From Ilex aquifolium (Eukaryota > Streptophyta > Magnoliopsida > Aquifoliales > Aquifoliaceae): DNA of 64,000 bases. A program made the translations under genes and the position numbers. Of the stretch, positions 11,076-19,764 are shown in pieces. Where the stretch lies: positions 17,999,744 to 18,063,743 of the forward strand of contig OX637393.1 in assembly GCA_951799425.1 (NCBI GenBank). Reading direction: 5' to 3'. The notes beneath the pieces were generated by a model, which was not told where the DNA came from, searched no databases, and saw only the letters and a list, made by a program, of their open reading frames with translations. Within the stretch, counting starts at the first letter, position 1. Each line of letters begins with the position of its first letter.

Positions 11076-11602
11076 ATGTCGCTCTAATTTGTTTCTTAAG
11101 AAATGTTAAATATGTATACCAAAAATAATAGCAAAAAAACGTACATATTAAAAATATACGTGATAGGATATTTATAAGTGTTTCTTAAGAAATGTGTAGG
11201 TTTTCAATTGGAATTGTGACATTGTTTAGAAGTATATTCAAGGGCAAAAAAGTTAATTTGTCCAAAATTAGCTTGTTTTGAATTTTTCAATCACTTTCCT
11301 CCCACTTTTGGAAGGAAAAAAAAATGCTGGGATGGAAGGAAACACTTTCATTTGTCTCCAATTTTTCTTTCCTTCTTATTTTCCTTTGAACCAAACAATG
11401 GAAAGCCTTTCTTTCCATTCCATTTTTCTTTCCTTACTTTTCATCCACCCAACTTTCCAGCAAACCAAACACACACTTAAACATCATGTAGTTAACATTT
11501 TTTTATCTACACTTAAAACTAACGTCAATTCATAAACGCCAGCATAGGCCTTTTTTCCCATTTTTTTTAATTGGCATGTACCTTCAATTATGTTGTTTAT
11601 TT
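11076..11602. other. Remnant of MULE interior; T/C-rich repeat-like patch
   Basis: There is no coding sense. The segment 11,270-11,480 alternates TTTCCTTCC and GGAAGGAAA stretches and ends in CAAACCAAACACACACTTA, a composition often seen in small dispersed plant repeats. It could fold on itself, but no clean terminal repeats or target duplications were found. Confidence 0.3.
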
Positions 11603-12282
11603 GAGTAAATTACACTTAGATTCCCGAAATTATGACCTTTTTTTTATTTTGTCCCCTTAACTATCATTTTTTTACATTATACCCTTAAGTAGGGGTGTTA
11701 ATCGAGCCGAATTTTGCGAGTTTTGAGCCTGAGCTTGACGAGCTTATTTTTCTAAACGACCCTAAAAACTTATTCAAACTCGGCTCGTTTAGAACTCGAG
11801 CCGAGTCCGAATAATTCGACTATCATACATATAAACAACCTAAGTTTTGCGAGCTTAAAACCGAGCCTTTTAAGTTTATTTTTTCTAAACGAGTCTAAAA
11901 AATTGTTCAAGCTCATCTCGTTTAGAACATGAGTCGAACTCGAACAGAGTTTTATCTGAGTCGAGCCCGAGCTGAACCCCGAGTAACCCGTCTCGATTAA
12001 CACCCCGACCCTCAAGTAAGTGATTAATTTTACACTGCCCCAATTATTAAGATCAGTTACATATTTAATGAATCAATATTTTAATTTGTCCCACGAACGA
12101 TGTATTTTTTTTTACTTTGCCCCCCAACACATTAACAATTTTGGTCCAAAGAGATAACAGAAGTTTATAATTGGGACAGGGTGAAAGAATCATAATAGAG
12201 GGGCAATGTAAAAAATTCAATAGTTTAAGTGGTAAAGTGAAAAAAGGATCATAGTTCTGGGGATCAAAGTGTAATTTATCCT
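11603..12282. mobile_element. MULE-type fold-back element (host of a nested MITE)
   Basis: The left end GAGTAAATTACACTTAG (11,603) with TTTTGTCCCCTTAACTAT following is mirrored by the right end, whose reverse complement from 12,282 reads GGATAAATTACACTTTGATC with CACTTTACCACTTAAACTAT. It has no coding capacity. The left arm is interrupted at 11,692 by a smaller MITE; the arm resumes cleanly after that element at 12,019. It may instead be a rearranged part of the larger MULE that contains it. Confidence 0.45.
11692..12007. mobile_element. MITE with GGGGTGTTAATCGAG termini and 11-bp TSD
   Basis: The element begins GGGGTGTTAATCGAG and ends CTCGATTAACACCCC, a perfect 15-bp terminal inverted repeat. 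The interior consists of GAGCCGAGYTCG-like, self-complementary motifs. The flanks are ACCCTTAAGTA at 11,681-11,691 and ACCCTCAAGTA at 12,008-12,018, a target duplication with one mismatch. An insertion duplication of 9-11 bp points to a MULE-mobilised MITE. The 'GTGTTAATCGAGC' family is widely dispersed in plant genomes. Confidence 0.75.
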
Positions 12283-12555
12283 ATTAATTTCACATTGCCC
12301 AAATTATTAACGTCCGCTACAAACATGATTAAAAATTATTTTGTTTTGGCCCCCAAACTATGAGTTCTATTTCTTTTTGTCCTAAACATGTGGACAATTT
12401 TCGTCCAAAAGATAGCAACTATTTGCATTTGGGACAATGTGAAATCTATTCACCTAATAATTGAGGGGGTAACTTAAAAAATATAATACTTTAAGGAATA
12501 AAATGAAATTGAGTTCACAGTTAAAGGATTCAAAGTGTAATTTTCCCTAAAATTA

Positions 12556-12953
12556 ACCATGCAATATATTTCTTCACATTAACAAAAATCCTTTTTGTAA
12601 TCAATGCCGTTCAAATGAACTTATTTTTAAATGGAATCCTTGTTTAAAAATGGACTTGTTTTCTCATACCCAACTTCATGGTAACACGTGATCCTTTTGG
12701 ATTATCTTTTCAACTCAGTTGGAGACACGACAAAGAGAGGACCTAAGCCCTTATTCAAAGGGAGGCTCTCGTGAAAGCTATACATTGAGAAATCCACTAA
12801 GAAAAGGGCTCAAGACAGTTAATTCTTAGAAATAGTCATGGTTGAATGACGCAGCGATAAATGAAAAATACAAAGAGATTATTGTCGCTAAGTGTAACAA
12901 ATAAACACTTCGAATTCATAGAAAAAGTGAAGAGAAAATTCTCAAAATATAGT
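12556..12953. other. Flank of the Tat insertion; no gene seen
   Basis: This is a short unassigned AT-rich stretch between the MULE end and the Tat element. It ends with ATAGT (12,949-12,953), the left copy of the Tat target duplication. I see no reading frame, repeat or RNA gene. Confidence 0.5.
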
Positions 12954-13549
12954 TGATGATACCTAAAATCATCCAAGACTTAGCTCGGTACTTCTAGCTC
13001 AAACAACTGAGCCCAAACTCCGCAGCTCATGACCACTATCTCAAGGTGAGTAGATCGGAAACCTTTGTCAACGAGTCCCTCATTAGCGATGACAGCGAGA
13101 GTTACCACCTTCCAGAAGGCCACGTCACACCCAGGGAGTATAACTCGTAACTATCCAACATTTTAGCAAATAAGTTGCAATCGCCTCAACACCATCGACG
13201 CTAATTGCGCAAACAGAGCGTTAGTTACGAGAAATTTGTGAGGATCACGCAAAACATATGAAGACTATAAAAAGGGATCAAATCTCTCACAATGTATTCA
13301 ATCAATTTATCTATACTATTACCCTATGTAATCTTCTCCTTTGTTTAATAAAAAAGCTCCACCAGGAGCAAGAGACTCCATTAGAGTGGATTAGCCGAAC
13401 TCTCAAACTGGTGAACCACTATAAATCCACTATTCCTCAAATTGAATCGCTAAAACCCCAAGAGTCTTGGAGTTCTAACTAAACATTTCAATAATCCCCA
13501 AACTTCTAGATAACACACCCCTGCTCAGCTCTGTAGAACATCACCATTA
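12954..13549 (+). repeat. 5' LTR of the Tat element
   Basis: It starts TGATGATACC and ends CACCATTA, the mutated form of CACCATCA in the 3' LTR, so the terminal TGATG/CATCA repeat is damaged at this copy. A TATA box (TATAAAAA) lies at about 13,266-13,273 and a possible poly(A) signal (AATAAAAAA) at about 13,348. It would drive sense transcription of gag-pol. The 74-codon plus-strand frame inside it is fortuitous. Confidence 0.9.
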
Positions 13550-13550
13550 G

Positions 13551-13568
13551 TTGGTGCTATTTTTGGGA
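13551..13568 (+). other. Primer-binding site of the Tat element
   Basis: TTGGTGCTATTTTTGGGA immediately follows the 5' LTR. It is the usual Tat/Athila-type site TTGGCGCCGTYTGTGGGA with several C-to-T and G-to-T changes. The changes look like methylated-C decay and would weaken priming. Confidence 0.65.
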
Positions 13569-13631
13569 AATGTCTGTTTCCTGTTAAAATTCTACTAATC
13601 TATTCAGTAATTGATGGTTTCTATGTTGAAT

Positions 13632-15330
13632 ATGAGTAGAAATCAGATGAATCCCTTACGTTTGCAGAACCAACAACAAATCACTGATGGGGGATAGTAA
13701 GGAATTCCTATGAATCCTCTGCCTAACCCAGAAGTCAATCCACCAACGGCAGATCCTCCTCCAAACAATGAACTTGAGGCTCTCCGTTAAGCCAATAATT
13801 GGCCCCTCCAACAAAACGAGGATTTACTGAATCTCATGCGTGCCCAACAAAACGAGGATTTACTGTATCTCATTCGTGAATCTCATCCAGGAAGATCCCC
13901 CTTAAGGGAACGTCATCATCAGAATCCCTTAAGGGAGATTACGGAAGAAAATGAACACAGTCATTCGGTTGACAACGTCCGCCGCCAAGGTCAGAGGAAT
14001 GAGGAAGTCCAAAGCCAAAGTAGAGGATTTCCTAGTAACGAGTTCCCCCCAGTCCTCTCCAGCAAGAAGGAAAATAGAAATTTTGGGAACAACATTTCAG
14101 AGAGATACAACAAGAGCTCAGCCACATGAAGGAGATAGTAAAGAGCAAAACCCCAATGACAATGTACGCTCTAGTTCAGCAAATAGAGTCTCTATTCACC
14201 CCGGAGGTGCTACACTTCCTTCTTCCCAAAAAATTTAAAATGCCACAAATAGAGACATTCGATGGTACAAAGGATCTCATGGACCACTTAAAAACCTACA
14301 AAAACTAGATGGAATTGTATGGATACTTGGATATAGTGCGATGCCAAGCTTTCGCTATCACCCTGAAGGGCTCGGCCTTGGCTTGGTTCAACAGATTAGC
14401 CCTAGTGTCAATATCCTCTTTTAGAGAGCTCTCTATTTCGTTTGTATCCCATTTCATAGGAGCTCGAACCTACTAAAAGTCGAGCTATCATCTGCTGAAT
14501 GTGGAGCAAGGGCCAAGCATATCATTGCGAAGCTATGTCCAAAGGTTTAACTCGGAGTCCCTAAAAGTGGACATTTTTACTGAGAAGTTTTCCCTCACAA
14601 CCTTTATTGTCGGGTTGAGAATACAATCAAAGGATCTAATGTTCTCAATTTCCAAAAATTCACAAGCCAATATAGTCGAGGTGCTAGCCAAAGTAAAGAA
14701 ATATATCAATGGCGAAGAGGCTCTCCTTTCAAAAGTTGGAAACTCTGCAGCTCATAGAGAGAAGTAAAAGAGAAGAGATGGAAGACCAAAAAAGGAAAAG
14801 AGTCGAGAGCGATCTTCGAGGAGAGACAGAAATTGTTCCCCAAAAAGAAGAGGTGACATTAGAGATCGCCTAGGTCCCCCACCACAAGAACTACAACCAA
14901 AGTATGCCTCACTGTAGTTCACTCCCCTCAACGCCATAGTATCACAAGTACTCTACAAGGTCCAGAACTAGAAGTTGAGGTGACCACCTTGGATGAAGGT
15001 GGATTCCAGTAAACAGGATGCCACGAAGTACTGTGAATATCATCGAGATCACTGTCACTACACCAATGATTGTATTCAGTTAAAGAAGGAGATCGAGTTC
15101 TTAATCCAGAGGGGTCAATTGCACTGCTTTGTAGCACAAGACAACCAAAATCGAGCTCACCCACCTCCTGTAGCACAGCAACAAGCTCCTCTATAGCACC
15201 ATTAGCCCATATGGGAAATCAGGGTTATTTCCGAAAGACTTGTTGGAGGCGGGGAGACTAGTTCGGCTAGAAAGGCCCACATGAGGAAAGCCTGAGCTGA
15301 ATACAATCTAGAGATACAGTCCGTATCCTA
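13632..15330 (+). pseudogene. Tat gag
   Basis: The likely start is ATG at 13,632 (MSRNQMNPLRLQ), but a stop follows after 21 codons. The Gag core is readable from 14,237 in mixed frames: KMPQIETFDGTKDLMDHL, FAITLKGSALAWF, then VEQGPSISLRSYVQRFNSE and KVDIFTEKFSLTTFIVGL (14,501-14,767). A basic RS/RD-rich stretch follows (about 14,765-14,870). A zinc-knuckle-like module, KYCEYHRDHCHYTNDC with LKKEIEFLIQRGQL, ends the domain at 15,030-15,120. Gag forms the cytoplasmic particle. At least four stops or shifts break it. Confidence 0.8.
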
Positions 15331-15359
15331 AACACCTCAGCTGAGCATAGAAATCACGT

Positions 15360-16000
15360 TCTTGGACTTGGATTTGGAAGGCTAATAGCACCCTTATGAC
15401 GATTCCTTAGTTGTAAAGGCCATCATTGCTAATAGAACCATCCACCGAGTTCTTATTGACAGTGGAGGCTCGGTCGACATCAGCTTTTGACAAAATGGGT
15501 ATCGGCAAAGATAAGCTAGATTCAGTGAGACCCACTTGCTTGGATTCTTGGGGGAAAGAGTACTCCCCTTGGGGTCTATCTAACTCGTTCTTACAATGGG
15601 AGACTCTCCCTGCTAGTCAACAACCACTGTTCGGTTCCTGATCGTGGATGATCCTTCATCATACAATGTTCTCTTGGAGAGATCTTCCCTCAACGCCATG
15701 CGAGCTATTCCCTCAGTTTATCACCTGATAATGAAGTTCGCAACTGAAAACAACGTGGGAATGGTCCAAGGAGACCATCACATAGCGAGGGAGTGCTACG
15801 TGATGTCTATGAAGAAAAAAGAGGTCGAAACCATTCAATTGGACGAGCTCAACATGAGAGATGAGTTGGAGACAAGGCCTACGCCTTCGGAAGAGTTGGA
15901 ACCTGTCCAACTAGACAATGACCCAGGGCACGTCGTGTATGTCAGATCAAGGTTGCTCAAAGATGTCAAACATCTCCTTATTCAATTCTGAGGGCAAAAA
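15360..16000 (+). pseudogene. Tat aspartic protease region
   Basis: At about 15,440-15,480 the plus strand reads [12 protein letters not shown] in one frame, the D-S-G active site of a retropepsin. The sequence continues through a shift to LVSTPPLFGS-like pieces and FLIVDDPSSYNVLLERSSLNAMRAIPS (15,630-15,715), the C-terminal flap/helix region. From 15,800 an acidic linker (TIQLDELNMRDELE) leads to the RT. The frame is interrupted near 15,490 and 15,640. Confidence 0.7.
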
Positions 16001-16019
16001 TCGAGGTTTTCGCTTAGAA

Positions 16020-16895
16020 ACAGGAAGACATGCAGGGGATTGACCCATCAGTCATTGTACATAAGGTCAGCGTCAACCCAACCGTCAAACTCAAAAAGCA
16101 AAAATGAAAGAGCTTTGCCCTAGAGCACTAGAAAGCAATAAATGAAGAAGTCTCTAAGCTCCTCCATGCCAAGGCGATCAAGGTGGTAAATTACCCAACT
16201 TGACTGGCCAATGTGGTGCTCGTAAAGAAGACTAATGGCAAATGGCGCCTATGCATTGACTTCACCGACCTAAACGCGCCTGCCTTACGGACATTTTCCC
16301 ACTCTCTAGAATCAACTTGGTTGTGGATGCCACGGTGGGGCACAAACTGTGTAGCTTCATGGATGCTTTCTCTGGATACAATCAGATCAGAATGAACCCC
16401 AACGACTAAGAGAAAACATCGTTCATAACCGAGAAAGGGACATACGACTACCAAGTCATGTCTTTTGGGCTAAAGAATGAGGTAGCCACCTATCAATTAT
16501 TGGTGAACCGTATGTTCTAGGCGCAGATCAGGATATCTATGGAAGTGAAGTCATTAAAGGTCGAGCTCCACATCCAACACCATGAAGAATCTTTTCAAAT
16601 TCTCAAGAAAATACAAGATGAAGCTCAATCTTGCAAAATGTGCCTTTGGAGTTTCCGTATGAAGCTGAGGCATCGAGGCTAATCCCGAGAAAGTTCAAGC
16701 AGTGATTGACATGCAGCCACCCACTAATATAAGGGAAGTCCAGCGTCTGATAGGAAGAGTAGTAGCATTAAGTCAATTCGTCTCTAGATCGAGCAATAAA
16801 TGCCAGTCATTCTTCAAGATACTGAAAACAAATTTTTATTGGAATGAACGATGTGGGGAAGCATTCAAATCCCTTAAAAGAATACCTTAGCTTCC
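16020..16895 (+). pseudogene. Tat reverse transcriptase lacking its YVDD box
   Basis: Readable motifs in order: ANVVLVKKTNGKWRLCIDFTDLN (about 16,205-16,275), GHKLCSFMDAFSGYNQIRMNP with the first catalytic Asp (16,335-16,400), and TSFITEKGTYDYQVMSFGLKN (16,420-16,475). The sequence then jumps from ISMEV to KSLKVEL at about 16,530-16,570 with no YVDDM motif. The thumb and connection follow: KMKLNLAKCAFGVS and PPTNIREVQRLIGRV (to 16,770). The family needs the paired aspartates of YVDD for catalysis. Several stops also occur. Confidence 0.85.
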
Positions 16896-17700
16896 CCCAG
16901 TTCTAGTTAGCCCTTGAGAAGGGAAGTCCTTACCCTGTACCTCCCTATCAGTTTTCCACAAGCACAACACTAGTAAAGGAGGAAGATAGAGCTCAGTAGC
17001 TAGTCTACTACTATAGCAAAGCTCTAAGTGGGGTAGAGGAGAGATACCCAAAATGAAAAAACTGGGTCTAGCCTTGGTAACGACTACAATGAGGCTCAGA
17101 CACTATTTTCAAGCTCATACGATAGAAGTCCCCACAAATCAACCGATGAAGTAAGTCTTGCACAAGCCTTAATCGTCATAAAGACTAGTGAAATGGGCGA
17201 TCGAGCTTAGCGAGTTCGACATCAGCCACAAGCCCAAAACAGCCATTAAAGGGCAAGTGTTAGCAGACTTTGTCATAGAATTTACAATTCCTACGGGCCA
17301 AGAGGCACCTCAAGACTCAACCCACCTGATTTTCGACCTCCCGACGTGGAAAGTCTCAGAAGATGGGGCAACTAACGCTCAGGGTAGCGTTGCTGGGTTA
17401 ATCCTGACCTCTCAATATGGAATAGACATAGAATACGCCCTCAGATTCGACTTTAAAGCTTCTAACAAAAAAGCAGAATATGAAGCGGTGATCACAGGAC
17501 TCAGGTTAGCCCACTCTATGGAAGTAGAGCAGCTCATAATACGCAGTGACTCACAACTGGTGGTGAGACAAATTGAAGAGGCATACGAAGCCAAGGGAGA
17601 AAGAATGACACTATACATAAGAAATGTACAAGAATTGCTGAAAAAGTTTGTCCAAGTCATGGTCGTGAAAATCCCCTGAGTAGAGAATTCCAAGGCCGAT
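16896..17700 (+). pseudogene. Tat RNase H and second (RVT_3-like) RNase H domain
   Basis: The first, degenerate RNase H lies at about 16,900-17,190, ending in RHYFQAHTIEVPTNQP. The 163-codon frame 17,188-17,679 starts with the connection KWAIELSEFDISHKPKT and GQVLADFVIEF. A second RNase H then begins, with EDGATNAQGSVAGLIL (first Asp), KKAEYEAVITGLRLA (Glu) and IIRSDSQLVVRQIE (second Asp). This extra domain is characteristic of Tat elements. The frame is open and all three acidic residues are present, so it is the best-preserved pol part. Confidence 0.85.
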
Positions 17701-17989
17701 GCTCTAGCTAGGTTAGTCACCAATTTCCAAGAAAACCTAGTCCAATTTATTCCAGTGGAGCACCTAATCAAGCCCTTCGAGAGCTCAAAACCCGAGGAGG
17801 TTCTCCCTATAGAGACACAACCAACCTGGATGGACCCAATCCTAACTTATCTGCAGAAATGAACTCTCCCAATAGATTCTAAAGAAGTAACAAAGCTGAG
17901 AACTAGGTCATCCAGATTTACCATCCTCCTTGACAAATTATACATCTTAAGGGACCATCCTCCAGAACCAAGCTTCTCCTCGTTCCTAT

Positions 17990-19085
17990 TGAAGAACATC
18001 GGAGATGACGAAGCAAATTACATCTTAAGGGAGATTCATGAAGGCATTTGTGGAAACCACATCGTAGCGCGAACTTTAGCTTGCAAGGTGCTGAGGCAGG
18101 GGTGCTTCTGGCCTACGATACTCAAGGATGCAAAAGAGTTGGCTAAGAAATGCAAAGCTTGTCAATGACACGTAAACATCCAGTATTGCCCACCAGAGCT
18201 GCTCACCTCGGTGATCAACCCTTGGTCCTTTCAGCAATGAGGGTTGGATATACTTAGAACCTTTCCAATAAGCATAGGGCAATGGAAGTTTGCAATAATT
18301 AGAGTTGGCTATTTCACTAAATGGGCCGAGGTGGATGCCCTTGCAAAGATCAAAAAATAAGAAGGTTCAAATCTTTATTTGAAAATCTATAATCTGCAGG
18401 TTTGGGATCCCGAGGGCCCTCGTCTCAAATAATGAAAGACAATTCAATAATTTAAAGTTCAAAGGGGTCTGTGCAAAGTTGGGTATAAGGAATCATTTCT
18501 CTACACCAGCTCATCCGCAGTCTAACGGGCAAGTAGAAGTCACCATTCGATTTATCAAGGCTGCTCTAAAAACCAAATGGTAAGCCTTAAAGAGCTAATT
18601 GGTGGAGCAACTACTGGAAGTTACTATGGGCTTATAGAACCACTCCCAGAATAGCCACAAGTGAAACACCATTTGCTCTGGCATGTGGCACTGAGGCAGT
18701 GGTCCTTGTTGAAATAGGCATCCCATATCCAAGGATAAAGCTCGCAGATCCAGAACAGAATGATAGATCACTGCTCATTAATCTTAACATTTTAGATGAG
18801 AAGAGAAACAGTGCCTTACAGCGCATCACTAGCTATCAGAGAAAAACAGCACGATATTACAATAGGAGAGTCCAATAGAGGAGTTTCAAAATGGGAGATC
18901 TGGTCCTGAAGAAGCTCCTCCTAGACGGGAAGAACCCCACGTATGGGAAGCTAGGACCCAACTGGGAGGGCATATACATAGTCACAAAGATATTTAGACT
19001 AGGGAACTACGAGTTACAGACTGAAGACGAGAAATTCTTGCCTTACTCGTGGAACGCAAACCACCTGAAGAATTTCTACCAATAG
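17990..19085 (+). pseudogene. Tat integrase
   Basis: An HHCC zinc-binding module reads REIHEGICGNH ... KELAKKCKACQ at 18,030-18,165. Core pieces follow: WAEVDALAKIK (18,320-18,350), ALVSNNERQFN (18,415-18,450), NHFSTPAHPQSNGQVE (18,490-18,540) with the last catalytic Glu. The expected first catalytic Asp is not clear. The C-terminal 64-codon frame 18,891-19,085 reads MGDLVLKKLLLDGKNP and LGPNWEGIYIVTKIF, the usual Tat C-terminal region, closing with a TAG after NFYQ. Multiple stops lie between. Confidence 0.85.
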
Positions 19086-19206
19086 TTGAATCGAGCTAGG
19101 AAGCAATAACTAGAGATTCTACCTTGTAAAAATTTTCTGCAATGAATGAGAAATTTTAGGTCATCCCCATAAAAAATGAGTTGAGTTGTCAAAATCCTGA
19201 GCCTAA
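19086..19206 (+). other. Spacer after Tat pol
   Basis: A non-coding leader into the tandem hairpin array. No motif seen. Confidence 0.4.
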
Positions 19207-19495
19207 GATGAGCTCCCCAGTTCATGAATACACGATGAACTCTTTAGCTCATAAAATAAAGATGAGTTTTCTAAACTCATAAACAAGCGATGAGCTCTCC
19301 GGTTCATAAAATAAACGACAAGCTCTTCAGCTCAGAAAAATAAATATGAGTTCTTCAACCCATGATCAAACAATGATCTCTTCAGCTTATAAAAATAAAG
19401 ATGATTTCTTCAACTCATGATCTAACGATGAGCTCTTCAGCTCATAAAATAAAGATGATTTTTTTCTAATCTCATAAACAAGCAATGAATAGATA
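19207..19495 (+). repeat. Tandem hairpin array (about 10 units of 27-30 bp) in Tat 3' region
   Basis: Units begin GATGAGCTC and end AGCTCATAAAATAAA or ...CATAAACAAGC, alternating to give a period of about 55 bp. The best unit, at about 19,429-19,450, folds as ATGAGCT-CTTC-AGCTCAT, a perfect 7-bp stem with a 4-nt loop. Another unit (about 19,265) reads ATGAGTTT-TCT-AAACTCAT, which keeps the stem by changing both arms. Several other units keep pairing through G-T wobbles. The array lies between integrase and the antisense gene. No function is known to me. Confidence 0.8.
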
Positions 19496-19764
19496 AGAAG
19501 GATTTATTTAAGATCAGAAATATTCTATTAACGTTGGTCTGGAGGGATGGACATACCTCATACTTGAATTTTTTGATTCATAAACAAGCAAGTTCTAAGA
19601 TAAGTTGCTTCCAGAAGACGAAAGCTCTTCTTGAAGCAGGGAGCAAGGGAAAAGATAAATCTCTAACATCAAGCAACACTGAGAACAGGATGTCCAAAAG
19701 TCAACTTTTTATTCAACGAGCTTACAGGACTGAAAGTTCAAAAAATTATAGGAAAATCTAAAAG

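Larger units (their letters stand above)
9391..12555 (+). mobile_element. Decayed MULE (Mutator-like element)
   Basis: The left end GGGTAAATTACATTTACACC (9392 on), with TTTCACTTTGCCCCTTC following, is matched in inverted orientation by the segment ending at about 12,548 (GTGTAATTTTCCC) and by another ending at 12,282. Such long, degenerate AT-rich TIRs of the GGTAAATTACACTTTG type suit MULEs. The interior encodes a MuDR-type transposase N-terminus, confirming the class. No clean 9-bp target duplication was found, so the pairing of the ends is uncertain. Confidence 0.55.

Noticed and set aside
19207..19495. Satellite DNA or centromere-type repeat
   Set aside because: Only about ten units are present, at a defined position inside a bounded retroelement, so it is an element-internal array.
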